A stretch of 64,000 nucleotides of DNA from Toxonevra muliebris (Eukaryota > Arthropoda > Insecta > Diptera > Pallopteridae): contig OY829327.1 in the NCBI GenBank assembly GCA_963691655.1, forward strand, positions 68,522,079 through 68,586,078. The letters run 5' to 3'. A model generated the notes under the pieces. That model saw nothing but the letters and a program-made list of their open reading frames with translations, was not told where the DNA came from and searched no databases. This document shows, one piece after another, positions 1 through 11,363 of this stretch. How positions within the stretch are numbered: the stretch's first letter is position 1; the number at the start of each line of letters is the position of its first letter. The translations under genes and the position numbers were made by a program.

Positions 1-2018
1 TTTAAAAAAATTTGGATTGTTAAAAAGCAAAAATCTGATCTCAAAACCCTAAAAATTTAATGCGAGTGGTTTTATGACGCCGGAAAGTTTGAATCCTTAA
101 AAGTATTCGTTGTTGAATAAACTTTTTATCAATTTGTTTTAAGTAATTAAATATTTTGTATGAAAAATTAAAATTTCTAGCTATTCACAGCTAGTTTTTT
201 TATCTGGCTATTATGATGAGAAGTGCTTTATTTATTTTTTCTATTTTCATCTCAAATTCATTCAAAATAATTGACTGTCGTTAACGTCTGTAATACGCAT
301 CTTAACTCATAACTGATGCATTTTTTTTAAAAAGCTTGGAAATTTTCATTAAAAGATATGATAAAATGTAGCAATAAAAAACTATTCAAGTGGTAATTAC
401 ACCCGCTTTGATGAAAGCTATCTAAAGCCACTCTTGGGAAGTAGAGTGTTAAGAAAATTGGAATAGAAAGCACTCTATGGAAGAGAAACTATGAAAGAGG
501 TAGCAAAAATATATAATTGGTAAAAGATGTCAATGCTAGTTTTGATGTTGTTATATCAAAAATATCCTAAAGTACGGCTTTTCCCTGGCTCATATATAAA
601 AATAATTAGTTTAAAAAAAAGAAAGTTCAATCGGCAGCACCTTAGGGCATCTACCTTCTTAAATTTCAACTCATGTGTATACCTAAAGAAATTTATAACT
701 AGTTGGCTTGGCAATACACAACTGGTGTCCAGCTTTAGATTGAAACTGGTCAAGATCGTCCTCTTCAACTGTTTCGAGGACTTGGTATCAACTACTTAAA
801 GGAAACAAAAGGTTTGGGAAACCGGACTTTAGTTCATACTTCAAATTTGGATATCAAAAGATATCGTCAAGAGACAAGTCAAACTTTATACTTGAATTAT
901 TAATATTACTTGTATTTTTGAATGGCAAATGACTGACTGAAAAAAATGTCAAGATATACATATTTTATATTACATACTTCGCCTTAATAAACCTAATTTA
1001 AAAAAAAGTTATTTCCATTTGTATGTGATGATTAAATTTAACTAAGTAAATAGACACTAACTTTAGCAAAACTGCAGCAGCAATTGTATGCGTTTTAAAT
1101 GATTATAAACTATTTATTACAGCAAACTATTTTCGCGCCAGAAAATTGCTTAGTGGAATGCGGAAAATATGACGATTATAATAACAGCAATAGCAACAAC
1201 AAAACTTCACACTCGCTCATCCCATCCCTCATTGTGTGCAATCCAAGCGACTTCCAAAATGCAACGCGACACAATCTTTCACTTTCCTATGCACACATCT
1301 TTACATACATACATATGTTAGTTTACATTTGAATGAGTTTGTATGTATGTGTGTTGCACTCTATTGCAGCATAGCAGAAGACAACAACATTCTGCATCTT
1401 CCCAAAGGCGCTACGCTTCGTATGCATACAATCAATGTGCTCGTAGAATTTGCTTTGCAGCCAGAAAATTATAATTTCCCATTTCAGAGTAAGTAGAACT
1501 TTTTTTTCTACTGTTAAAACAAGAATTTTTTAATCGTTCTCAACTGACATTTAAATGCCCTACACTATTATATTCAAGTGAGTGGTACAGAGCTATTCGA
1601 AAAGGGCTGCTAGGAAATGTCTTGGGGTGTATTGTTTTGATTGGGGTGGGTATAAATAGTGTTTCTAAGTATACATACTTTTAGAAATCCGATTATCCGA
1701 AACAGAGATGCTACTAATACAACTATCATATTATTTTACAAGAATCAAGAAAGACACAAATGGAATACCACTATTTTTTTTTTTTGACTGTTGCTTTTTT
1801 TCAAAGGGAAACTTAAATGCTAACAAAGCTTTAATTTGAAGCTGTTGTTCAATAACTACCTAGAAAACCGTTTGCGTTTTCGGAAATGAAAAGCAAATAT
1901 GCAGAAAACGATTTCTAATCAGGACAAACACGGTAACAAGCAATTTCCGAATCGGATAACTTTAATGCTTTGTCACTTTGACAAACGTTCATTAAGCCTG
2001 AAAAAACCAACCAACAAA
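1..2018. other. no gene recognised
   Basis: AT-rich sequence with poly-T runs (for example near 1770-1786) and a short CATA microsatellite near 1303-1320. The two open frames at 1099-1332 and 1236-1496 are short, overlap each other and contain no domain that I recognise. A possible splice-donor-like AGTAAG near 1487 is not enough to call an exon. Confidence 0.6.
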
Positions 2019-3204
2019 TTAACCCTCCAATGCATAAGTCCGCCTCAAGGCGGATTAACATATATCTTTAAATTAAGCCCCGATGTAAATTTATTTTAAA
2101 TCGAGGGCCAACTCCATGTCTATTTGCTAGTTTTTAGAGAGATTTTCAGAAAGCAGTTTTTTTTTAGCAACTCTAGCTCAAAAGTTGTGGTTATTTTAAA
2201 GTAAAGAGTCAGGCATTGTGGCCGTGAAAATTATTTGATTCAGAAGTATTTTTTTACAGTTTATTTTTTTTAAGTTATAGTGAAAAATGAATAATAAAAA
2301 AATTCTGGTAAGTAAGATTCAACATTATTTTAGAATATTCAATAAAACGTGTGAATGTTTTTGTATTGCATTAGTGATAAATAAATGCTTTAAGTAAAAC
2401 CGCCTCAAGTCGGACCTATGCAATGCACACGATAAAAATCAACCGCTACTTTTGAATTCAATTTGCAATTCATTTAGGATAAAATGCAGAATTGGAAGGA
2501 GAAACGCCGATGAAAGGAAATTGAAGATTTGTTCAAGGAAATGTATAATATAGACTATGAGAGTGATGAGGAGGAGGTGGGCTTTAAGAGTAATTGCAGC
2601 CTTAAAGATAGCGTGCAACTCGGAAAATGCTTAAAAGAATTGGATTTGGGACTTTCCTTACGAAGGCAAAGAATTTTTTTATCAAATAAAAAACTCCCAA
2701 GTGAACCTAAAAATATTCAGGTGAGTAAAGAAGTGCCTTGGCTGCATAATTCCTTTTGCGAAGAAGCACCTGAGTATTCTATTTGTGAGTTTGATGGAAC
2801 AGCATACGCAAAAACAGTACTGAATTTAAAAAATTTATTTGGAAAAAAGCTTATCTTCAGTTACTTGTGGGAGAGATGGAATTTCAAATGGGTGAGTTTT
2901 CTAATCTGGCTTTGAGTATTTTATTTTGTCACTCATAGTAGAGGAAAGCAATGTGTATTGCTTTGGATTTATTGTTTTGAAACGTTAAAATAATAAAATA
3001 TATTAAAAGCTTTACAATTCTCCGTTTTAACTTTTTTTTTTAGGCCATTAATTTGCAGTGAGCACTGCATAGATCCGCCTTGAGGCGGAATTGCCATTTG
3101 GGGCTTCTTACGAAGAAGTAAGGTAAAAATCGTAATCTGGAGCCCGAAATTATTCTAAGAACAATTTTTATAAAACAAAAAAAATGCATGCATTTGAGGG
3201 TTAA
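2019..3204 (+). mobile_element. piggyBac-like element with TTAA target sites
   Basis: The element is bounded by TTAA at 2019-2022 and 3201-3204. Inside the left TTAA is CCCTCCAATGCAT; the reverse complement of the right end reads CCCTCAAATGCATGCAT, so the terminal repeats match in 12 of 13 positions. TTAA duplication and a CCC-type terminus are the hallmarks of the piggyBac superfamily. A 16-bp palindrome-like motif, TCCGCCTCAAGGCGGA, lies at 2039-2054. Its exact reverse complement is at 3074-3089, and a diverged copy is near 2401-2415. The internal region carries a broken N-terminal coding segment and no catalytic core. At about 1.18 kb it is a deletion derivative that would depend on a transposase supplied elsewhere. 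Confidence 0.85.
2484..2915 (+). pseudogene. piggyBac-like transposase, N-terminal remnant
   Basis: The frame opens at an ATG at 2484 and is broken by an in-frame TGA at 2511 after nine codons. It then runs open through an acidic stretch (ESDEEE) typical of piggyBac transposase N-termini. It ends in a weakly similar piece, NLKNLFGKKLI, that could correspond to the start of the conserved domain. Two GTGAGT donor-like sites occur, one near 2720 and one right after the last coding tryptophan (2892), and a strong polypyrimidine-AG acceptor ends near 3043, so an intron is possible. The catalytic aspartates are absent. Assignment rests mainly on the enclosing TTAA-flanked element; the protein similarity alone would be weak. 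Confidence 0.55.
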
Positions 3205-4387
3205 GTTCTCAATTATGCAAAATTAACAACTAGACTTCATTTTCATAATCTCTGGAGAAAGTAATTTCAAGTCGGGTATAGTTCTCAAATTTTCAAAATC
3301 TAGACCAAAATTTTCGACTTTTTCCGATTTTTCAAATAAAAGTTATTTTCCAAATCTTGCAGACTAATCAATTGCTGCCATATTAAAAATAAGAAATTTT
3401 AGATTAGATGCCGTAAGAGAATAGAAGTTTCTAAGTCTTTTAGAAACTGCAAAGAATTTTGTCTGGTTTAGTAGCTTCAAAGACCTGGAATTTATATGAT
3501 GTTCTTACTTGTGACGAATAACATATGAAGAGACCATCGAGATTGAGTTTTTATATGTGTTTACCATTTGTTCCCCTTATTTCTCCTCTTTTCAATTCTT
3601 ACTGTAACGAGTTTCATGGAATGGATTCAAGTCCCTTTATCATTTTCTTAGCCCATAATGAAAGCGCAATTATATTATTTATGTAGAATATTTGAATCTT
3701 CAAATCCAAACTGAATAATGTAGGGTATCAAAAGTTAGAATTCTTTTTTTAACAAGATTCAATGTTTGCTGATGCGCTTGCTGCTGCTGCTGCTGTATGT
3801 AAATTTGTTGCAGCACGCGCCACGCTGCAACAATTGCGGATTTTAGATTGTTTATTGTAATTTGTGGTTGTCGCCAGTGGTTAAATTATCCCTAAAGTGA
3901 TAATCAGGAAATTACTGTTTTTCCACTATTTAAACTGTAGCTATCTATGATGTGGATGATTGCAATGATCATCCGAGTTTTGACTTTGTTAATGCCATAT
4001 ATTGGTGAGCATATACGAGCATGTGTACATAGAATTAATGCCAGTTTAACCAGTTGCCTTGCCCGGTAGTTATTAACTTAACTATAGCACTTGGTGCATA
4101 TCTTTTTCTTTCTATCTTTCTCTGCCTCTCTGTTGGTGCAGTGCCCCTATATTTTCCTTTAACTTTTTATCTAATGCAACATAATGTTTTCTTGTTGTCT
4201 ACTTCTTCAATGATTTTATTAAATAAATTTATACGTGGATTTATTTTATTTTATGCTGGTTACAGATTTCTTTTGTTTTTTAATATTGCTTAAATTTGTT
4301 TGGGGCACACTTTTGGTGTCAATTGAAACAAGTGAATATCTGAATGCGTTGACCATTTTTTTTTGTAGATACTTACATACATACATG
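3205..4387. other. no gene recognised; CTG microsatellite
   Basis: AT-rich unique-looking sequence. A (GCT)n/(CTG)n run of about six units lies near 3777-3796, beside a short GC-richer patch (3800-3840). The open frame at 4054-4293 is hydrophobic because of T-rich composition and shows no signal or domain that I trust. Confidence 0.6.
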
Positions 4388-4910
4388 TTTATGTGTTCAG
4401 CATCTCATAGTAAAATCATCCAATAAACTTATTTTTGGAATGTATTAACCCCTTACCCCTTCCTTTATGGGTCTTTTTTGTCCTTTCGAAGAAAAATTGC
4501 TTTTTTATATTTAAAAGTTACTCACAAAATTTTATTATTGGTTACTGAATATCAGAAACGTGTGAACTTGGATTTACAATTACCACCAGAAAAAATTAAA
4601 CAAGTGAGATGCACTTCATTCAACGTATACAATTTTACAGTATTTTTTTTTAATATTTTTGATTTTCATATTGGTAATTTTAAACCCAAGTTTACACGCC
4701 ACTGATGTTCAGAAACCTATAATAAAATTCAACGAGTACCATTTTTTAGAACATATTAACCCTCTGTGACCCCCTTAATGGGGTAAACATGGAATTTGAA
4801 AAGAACAAAAAGTCTTATAAAGGAAGGAGATAATGGGTTAATAAATTCCAAAAATATGTTTATCGGGTGATTTTATTATAAGATGCTAAACACATAAAAA
4901 TTCTCAGATG
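4388..4910. repeat. large foldback (long palindromic) element
   Basis: The sequence from 4388 rightwards pairs with the reverse complement of the sequence from 4910 leftwards. The outer 95 bp match at roughly four positions in five, including TTCAGCATCT-type ends and a shared TTTTTGGAATnTATTAACCC. The inner part also pairs: 4525-4595 against 4650-4725, sharing TTTATTAT-GGTT-CTGAA and a GTGT-AACTTGG-TTTA stretch. The centre of symmetry is near 4645. TTAACCC occurs inside each arm, resembling piggyBac ends, but the sequence outside TTAA is also shared by both arms. A related half-copy starts at 25580. Confidence 0.7.
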
Positions 4911-5054
4911 CAACAATAACCTTGATATCGTATGTATTATTATATCATCATGTTCGTTTAGGCCAAAAACGAACTATGCCACAGTACTCAGGAGCACTTC
5001 AGCTATCCAACAAGCATACTCTGATCCCAATCAAATTTTTTATGTCGCATAGTA

Positions 5055-6839
5055 GGGGAGTGTCGTCAGGGTTGGGGCGCTGTCAGGGTCGGGGCAGTGT
5101 CGTTTTCTCCGTTACTTCTCACTGGCGTCCTTTAAATTAATATACAGTATTGTTTGTCATGGCGAAAGAAAACTTTTCATGTCATTTCGAATTCAGAGTG
5201 TGAAGTGTATATATGTGTTAAAAGAAGAAAAGTGAACGCGTTCTAAAAGAAGAGTAAAACAACTTTTTAGCAGTGCTAGAAAAAGTAATTTATTAATTAA
5301 TAATAACATGCAAACACCAAAGTAAGTTAACTTAAATTGTTCGATAAGTTAACTTAAATGGTAAGAAGTGGAAATATGCAGCATTTCATGGTGTTTGCAT
5401 CGGTAGAATATACTGTAAATGATGTGACGCTAAATGACGTGTGTTGTCAGGGTCGGAGCACCGAAAATTTTGTTGTAATGATGCGTTTTGACTCCGGAAA
5501 TACATTTTTTCACCCGTGCGTATTTTTCGTGTTATTTTATCGTATCGTATCATGTGTATATTCTGTTAACGGAAAATAATCAATGCACTTGGTTTGTTAA
5601 ATCAACGCGCGGCGGCGACACTTTCGCCGATAGCAAATAAACAAAACTAAGAACCACGGGATTAATTGTACATGTGACTTTACAGCATTTACACCGTGAA
5701 CTTTCACAAATACACTTATGCCTCTTAAATCTAACTAAGTTTCAAACGAGAAACGAACTTTATTAAAGAATTGATGTAGTTGGCACGAGCAAAATGGGGG
5801 GGCACCTGGGCGCTCTCACTCTTGCCAACTAGATTAATCTCGCCCAAAAACTTGAACTTCTTCCTATTCGGTGTCCAAAGTGTCAACCTTTTCGGTGTCC
5901 AAGGTCACATATTTTTTTACTTTTCTTTATTTTATTAACTTTTATTAAATTCTAAAGGAACTAAAGGAAAACATAATTTTTTGAAGTGAAACTTCTTTAG
6001 CTGCGATGTGAATCGAAAAAATACAACCGAAATGAGCTTTCATTACACTCAAACGAAGCTAATAAGAAACGAATGTATGCTGTTGTTAGTGTTTACCGAA
6101 CGAGGCCATTTGGGGATCGGCTGCATGCAACAAAGCAAAGAAATGTGTGGTACAGGGAGACCAGCCAGAAGCTCAATTGGCTCTTTTTCAAATTGTGTTT
6201 GTTCTAATGGCTCTTTTGAAATACATATTTGATATTTTACAACAAACACAAGAATTGTTATATTTCGAGCACACGTGAAAAAGCTGCGGAAAAGTTGTCT
6301 TCTTCGGAAGATGAAGACTTTTGCATAATATGCTTTGAGCCGATGCCACGCCGCCTTGACTGCAACTCAATTGCTTGCATCGAATGAGAAAGAGAGGTGC
6401 ATTTAAAATGTGCTAATTCAGAATAATTTTTATCAATCTTAATTTTTTTCTTTGGTCAATTAAATAAAAAAATCAAATTTTCTTTTAAATTCATTCAGAG
6501 GGATTTTTATTTTGACTTTAGGTCTCTTTCCCCGGTTTTCAAGTGTAATTTTTCTTTTTCCTTTGATTTTCATGGTATTTTCAATCATATTATTTCATTT
6601 CTTATTGATTTTCTACAGTCCTCCAACCCTGACAGCAGTACCCCGACCCTGACTACAATTGTTGTTGTTTGTAAATGCCGATAACTCCTTAACTATTAAT
6701 CCAATTATATTTAATATTCAGCAAAAACATAGCAATTTGTGAGATCTATTCAACGATATGCAACATTAATAAAAATTCGGCTTTCAACGGAAGTTATGAC
6801 CAAAAGTTAAAATATGCTCCAACCCTGACGACATTCCCC
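5055..6839. mobile_element. TIR element with TA flanks and repeated GTCAGGGT subterminal motifs
   Basis: The left end GGGGAGTGTCGTCAGGGTTG at 5055 is mirrored at 6839, where the reverse complement reads GGGGAATGTCGTCAGGGTTG. TA is present immediately outside both ends (5053-5054 and 6840-6841), consistent with a TA target duplication. Further GTCAGGGTYGG motifs sit just inside each end (5081-5094, 5444-5457, and inverted at 6618-6652), giving repeated subterminal sites. The interior holds a broken zinc-finger ORF (6262-6426) and no transposase core that I could recognise. The superfamily is uncertain: TA flanks suggest Tc1/mariner, but these termini are not typical. Confidence 0.75.
6262..6426 (+). 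pseudogene. PHD-like zinc-binding ORF fragment
   Basis: A start-less open frame reads an acidic serine-rich stretch (SSSEDEDF) followed by a cysteine pattern: C-x2-C, then C-x5-C, then H-x3-C. An in-frame TGA at 6385 lies where another cysteine codon (TGC/TGT) would fit. This pattern resembles the short PHD or treble-clef modules found at the ends of some transposon proteins. The frame then closes at 6424. I cannot name the parent family. It lies inside the inverted-repeat element 5055-6839, so it is probably that element's decayed cargo or the end of its gene. Confidence 0.45.
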
Positions 6840-6841
6840 TA

Positions 6842-7553
6842 TAATTAAATTTTTTTTGAAGAATTTATTTATTGGGATAATTATCTTAATTGTCGGATGA
6901 TGACAAGCGTTCTTCATCAAAAATAGATAAGAGAACTCCTATTTTAGAGAAAAAAAATACAGTTTGAAATATAGACTGTAGGATATAACAATAAAGTTGA
7001 AAGCAAATTTTGGAAATCAAAACTGGAATTCAATTAGAAAAACTTGATTATTTTATACTTATACTATTACTACTTGAAATACTGTAGTTGAGTTGAGGCA
7101 GTAATTTTTTTTTTTTGCTAGTGATTCAGAATTTTATTGCCTTTTACCCGATACTCAAAAGTCCTACTTATATACATTAAGATCCATTTTTTTAATTTTC
7201 GCCAAAAGGTTCTGTTGAAAATAAGATATCGTTTCCTGGTGTAAAAAAATAAAAATGTTTTTACGCCATAGTGAGCAATAAGTACTCTTCTTAACACAGT
7301 ATTTCAAAAGTTATTATATTGTAAGTTAAAGACAGAGAAATGTGGAAAAAACGCATGTTTGGTGAATTTCGCCTATTTGTTATTTTTACAAAAGTTTTGC
7401 GGGCTGTCTGGTCGCTTAAAAATATATAAAGAACTGTGAAGTTATAATTTCTGCATCAAGTTTGTTATTTTATCTAAGTGAATATATCATTTCAAATGCA
7501 ACTTTCCAAAAAAGTACGCCTGGCCTTTTTTTCTTTTTTCCTTCTTCTCCTCT
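6842..7553. other. no gene recognised
   Basis: AT-rich sequence between the inverted-repeat element and the RTE remnant, with poly-T and poly-A runs. It may contain the 3' untranslated end of the minus-strand RTE copy near 7500-7553, but no poly-A tail boundary is visible. Confidence 0.5.
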
Positions 7554-8007
7554 TCAGAGCTTAGGGCTTCTACTAAGCATTTCCATCTGACTTTGTTTTG
7601 TGCAGTAATTTTGCCATGTTATATTTTTATCTGCTAGTTATAGTTGTATGGAACGTATCCACTCAAGTGCCATTCTTATGATGCTGATGGCTGGATTTCT
7701 TAAGGTATGCCGTATCCACATCCACTTTCTTCGATTTATCTGCGTATATATGTATATGGTTCTTCTTTGGATCTTTGTAACCAAAGATCCAAAGATCCTC
7801 ATTTCTTATTAGATTTGGCCAGGATATTCTGCATATGATCCGCAGACATTTATTAATGAAAACTTGTAGTTTCTCTGTGATGTTGCTTAAAATTAACCAG
7901 GTTCTACTCCCATATGTGAGGGTTGACTTTACACAATCGTTGAGTATTCGGATTTTTGTTCCTCTGGAAATTTGCGAGCTTTTCCATAGTGTTCGACCTA
8001 AGGTGAT
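7554..8007 (-). pseudogene. RTE-type non-LTR retrotransposon, reverse transcriptase C-terminus
   Basis: Reading the minus strand from 8007, the frame gives KIRILNDCVKSTLTYGSRTW, followed by a coiled stretch with KLQVF-NKCLRIICRI and NEDLW. This is the block after the catalytic RT core in RTE and related endonuclease-RT proteins. After a frameshift near 7760 it continues with KWMWIRHTLRNP and ALEWIRS, then NITWQNYC, matching the usual W-x-GHTLRK, ALEW and TW blocks near the C-terminus. Internal stops (for example after RSIQL) and the frameshift show that it is dead. The catalytic part of the RT and the endonuclease are absent, as expected for a 5'-truncated copy. Confidence 0.75.
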
Positions 8008-10197
8008 TTTTTGGCCGTAGCTGAGCTGCGACTATTATCTAACCTTCGGCCGAAGCTAAAGACTGAAGGAATTTTAAAATATAAAATATAAAAAGCACTA
8101 AATAACTACTCACTTGATACACTAGTCTGAGAAGCTGCCAAATAATTATTCGCACTGTGGCTTCACTACTGATTCTGTCTGAGGCTTGAAGTTCTCCCAA
8201 AAGGTGTAAATACTTTGGACAGCTGGATTTATGGCCCTTACAAACAACTTTTAGCTAATCAGAATCAGAAGCCAAACCCTGTGAAGGGCAAAGGACTTTC
8301 ACTATTTACTAGCATTAAGCATATTGATACAGTTATTCGATAGAACCAACATATATACATATTATGTTAGTGTACAATTTTAGAATTCACTCATGGGTAA
8401 TATAAATAAAACTATGCAATAGAATTCATTGCATATTCAATTACAGTTTCCTGTATAATTAATTTCTGGATACTTGTAACTTTCGTTTTCTTATCAGAAT
8501 TCAATTCAATTCTTAGCATTCAAGGTGTTGCCTGTATCAGCAATACGGAAGTGATGATGCCCCTAGAAACCTAGTTTGCAATAATTTTAATTGATCAATT
8601 ATTTTTAACAATATTTTTACTACGGCCACGACTATTAAGATAAATCTTCAAACATGACTATATTAAAATTAACACCGCCACTAACCGCCACCGCCATCAC
8701 CGCGGCTTCATTAACAAGGAGAAGAATGTTAGTTAGTTCCTCAGCCAATTCACCACCACCACCGCTAGCTTACATGTAGTGTTGTTGTTGTTTTTGTTGT
8801 TGTAGATTTTGTAGATTTTTAATCGAAAAGCCAACAACTTGTCTTCACTTATAATGGGAAGGAAAATAAAAGACAACATAGTGTGAAACTATTTGTAAGA
8901 TACGCTTGTTTTTTTTTTCTTTTTCTTTACTTTGAGATAGATTTTTATCTCTAAATGGGTGAGTATTAAGATTTTTCGTTTAAACTGTGGCGGGCACAAT
9001 TTAATTTCATCATCATTTCCAAAGCGTTTAATCCAAACAGTAGGAAATTAATTTAATTAAAAGTTATTAATCGGATTAATGCTCTTTTGGAAAGGAAGAT
9101 GGTGGATTGATGTTGATGAACAAAATTCATATAAAACAAAAAAATAATAATAACATCATAAATCGTTTAATATTGTTACGCAAAAATTCAGTTGGAATAA
9201 TTCAAACGGCAAAACATCAAAACTTTGAAATTGTTATTCATCAACATAATTGGAATTCAACGGAAATTAGATTCAGTGAACATTTTTCGTTCATTGTTTG
9301 TAAGTAATTTTGATCAGGTGTTTATGAAATGTCAAGATTCTCAATAATTTGAGAGCGGCTGGTAAGCGTTAAACTTAAAGATCGTCATATACTGGCGAAA
9401 TACATACAGTTGAATTAAAAGATATTGACAGCATTTAGCTACCATTTTAGGCAATTATATCGAATTAGTTGTAGTCACTTGTGGTTGTTGTTGTTGAGTC
9501 TTTCGTTTCTTGTTGTTTCTTTTTTTTTTTGTTATGGTATCATCTCAAGTGGCAGTTGATTTTAATAGACTTGTTTACTGCTGTTTTGAAATGCCAAACA
9601 CGTCACTTGTTGCGCCATGATGTGCGATCGCACCAACAGGTGTGATTAATTCAATTTGAAACATTGAAAAGGTGTTGGAGATGAAGAGTGTAAAAGATTA
9701 TTTCAATTAATTTAGTGATTAATCCCCATGAAATTTAGTTCAGAAGTACTTGAACGCACATTTGCTCACAAGCGTGAGCAAATTATTCATTTGTGAAATT
9801 TTGGGAACACTCTGATTTAGGAGGCCCAAAGACACTTTAAGTAGTAGAATTAAGAGCCTCCTACATCTCGCTTTTTGCGATCCTAAAAACTGTTCTTAAG
9901 ATGTTTCCTATTTTCCATATACAGGTTCCCCACGTCCGTACAGAGCAAGGAGCACTTAGGCTAGAGAACCCATTTTACTCAATTTTGAAGAAAGACACGT
10001 CGCAGGTTACGGGCCAGTAAACATCATTAACAATAATTTCGATGCCAGATCGGCGGTGATCAACAAGCCATGTCTCAGATTTGATTCAAATTTTTAGGGA
10101 TTGAAGAGGCACCCAAGTAACAATGAAATCAAAAATTTCAGCTTTTGTTTTGGTTTTTTTGGAAATTATAAATAAAAAAAAACTCATGTATAAAACA
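8008..10197. other. no gene recognised; possible unique host sequence
   Basis: No transposase or RT motif was found on either strand. A CTTCGGCCGAAG palindrome lies near 8044-8055, resembling the cluster at 11078-11208. A GTT/TTG microsatellite lies near 8779-8806 next to a CCACCG-rich patch (8670-8765). Another GTTGTTGTTG run is near 9483-9496. The ORF at 9107-9307 is low complexity. This block could hold non-coding host sequence. Confidence 0.5.
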
Positions 10198-10690
10198 TTA
10201 CAAATTTACTATTTTTGCAACGGAATTTTGTGAACGAACTTTGACTTCAAGAGTTCTTTCATTAATTGGTGAAGCAAAGTGAAGTGAAAGCGTGCCTTTA
10301 ATAGTTTTGCATGTTTCAAATCTAGATTTCAAAAGCTCAGCTGCTGCTTCGTAATCTTTCGTTGAACAGAAAAACAAAATATAAAATTTTTAAATTTGGT
10401 ACTGCCCAATCATACAGCTGTTCTGCGGTCAAAATTTCATTTCTCATCACTCTCTGTAAGCAAAAACGCATCGCCATTCGCTTTAAAGTGCAATGCAGGC
10501 ACCTTTTCCATGTGCCGTTGCGAAAAAATTCCAATCCGCTGCTTTACTAAAATCTTTGTAGTGATAGCATAAATTAATAAAATTTAAATCGTCCATGAAA
10601 TGATTCACATGCAAAGTGTGCGAATCGCTATAGCGATTTGGATGGAGAAGACGATGACTTGAAGGAAGATGATGAATAAAAACTACCATC
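10198..10690 (-). pseudogene. C-terminal fragment of an unnamed invertebrate transposase-like protein
   Basis: The minus strand reads NFINLCYHYKDF, then WNFFATAHGKGAC. After a frameshift near 10500 it continues with TLKRMAMRFCLQR, ILTAEQLYDWA and a C-terminal tail ending at a TAA at 10198-10200. I recognise this arrangement (NLC-H--DF, FFATSHGKG-CDG, GG--KRLA-RASLQ) from repeated uncharacterised proteins in many invertebrate genomes that look like RNase H-fold transposases, but I cannot assign a superfamily name. The glycine-rich piece between ACI and TLKR is lost, consistent with a small deletion. The N-terminal part is missing. Confidence 0.6.
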
Positions 10691-10699
10691 TCTTTTTAT

Positions 10700-11077
10700 C
10701 TTAGCCACTGAAGGCCTACAAAATAAATAAATTTATGTTTATAAATAGTTATGGGGTTTTTACTTAAAATTTTCCAATTTTTAGTAGATTTAGGTGTCTC
10801 ATACCTGGGTACAAATTTTTTTTGGCAAAAATACACATCCTCAGAAAATTGGTCATACAATTTTGCGTGTCAATGGAACCACTATACTTTCTACTGATAA
10901 AAATTGCATATTTTCATTACCTTTCCGACAGTATATAAAGCATCCGATTTGGTTTAACCAGTAAAAATTTATGGCTCAAAAACAAAACCCGTCTCATACC
11001 CGGGAACACTCCCTTACTACTAAATAACTGTTCACTATTAGAGAAGCTGACTTTATTATTAAATGAAATGCTTATTA
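10700..11077. other. no gene recognised
   Basis: AT-rich spacer between the transposase-like fragment and the CCGAAG-rich cluster. The phrase CTCATACC-GGG occurs twice (near 10798 and 10993), which may be residual repeat structure. Confidence 0.4.
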
Positions 11078-11208
11078 TCTTCGGCTTCCGCCAAATACTT
11101 CGGCCAAAACTTCGCCATTTTTTGCCGAAGCCGAAGCAGTAGCCGAAGATGCATTTTTAGGCCGAATAGCCGAAGAACCGAAGCCGAATATTCGGTCAGA
11201 CACTACTG
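11078..11208 (-). repeat. CCGAAG-rich cluster ending in a hAT-like terminus
   Basis: About ten copies of CTTCGG/CCGAAG in both orientations lie within 120 bp, ending at 11208. Read from the right end on the minus strand the terminus is CAGTAGTGTCTGACCGAATA. A CAG-type end followed by clustered short subterminal motifs is typical of hAT elements, where such motifs bind the transposase. The opposite end was not found, and the octamer to the right (TAAATACA) has no nearby partner, so this may be an isolated end. Confidence 0.5.
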
Positions 11209-11363
11209 TAAATACAATGAAACTATTTATTTAAATTTTTATTAAACTTTCACACATTAATCTTATACTTTGTCAAGTTTCTGTGAAATGAAGACAACAA
11301 CTGGTTGAGGTTGAAATATACATTTTTTTACTTCACATAAATAAAAACACTGAATAATTTTTT

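Noticed and set aside
1099..1496. Two overlapping open frames as a host exon
   Set aside because: No domain, no codon bias and only a weak splice-like AGTAAG; the region is interrupted by a CATA microsatellite.
4054..4426. Hydrophobic frames resembling membrane proteins
   Set aside because: Hydrophobicity follows from T-rich DNA; the two frames overlap and lack any family motif.
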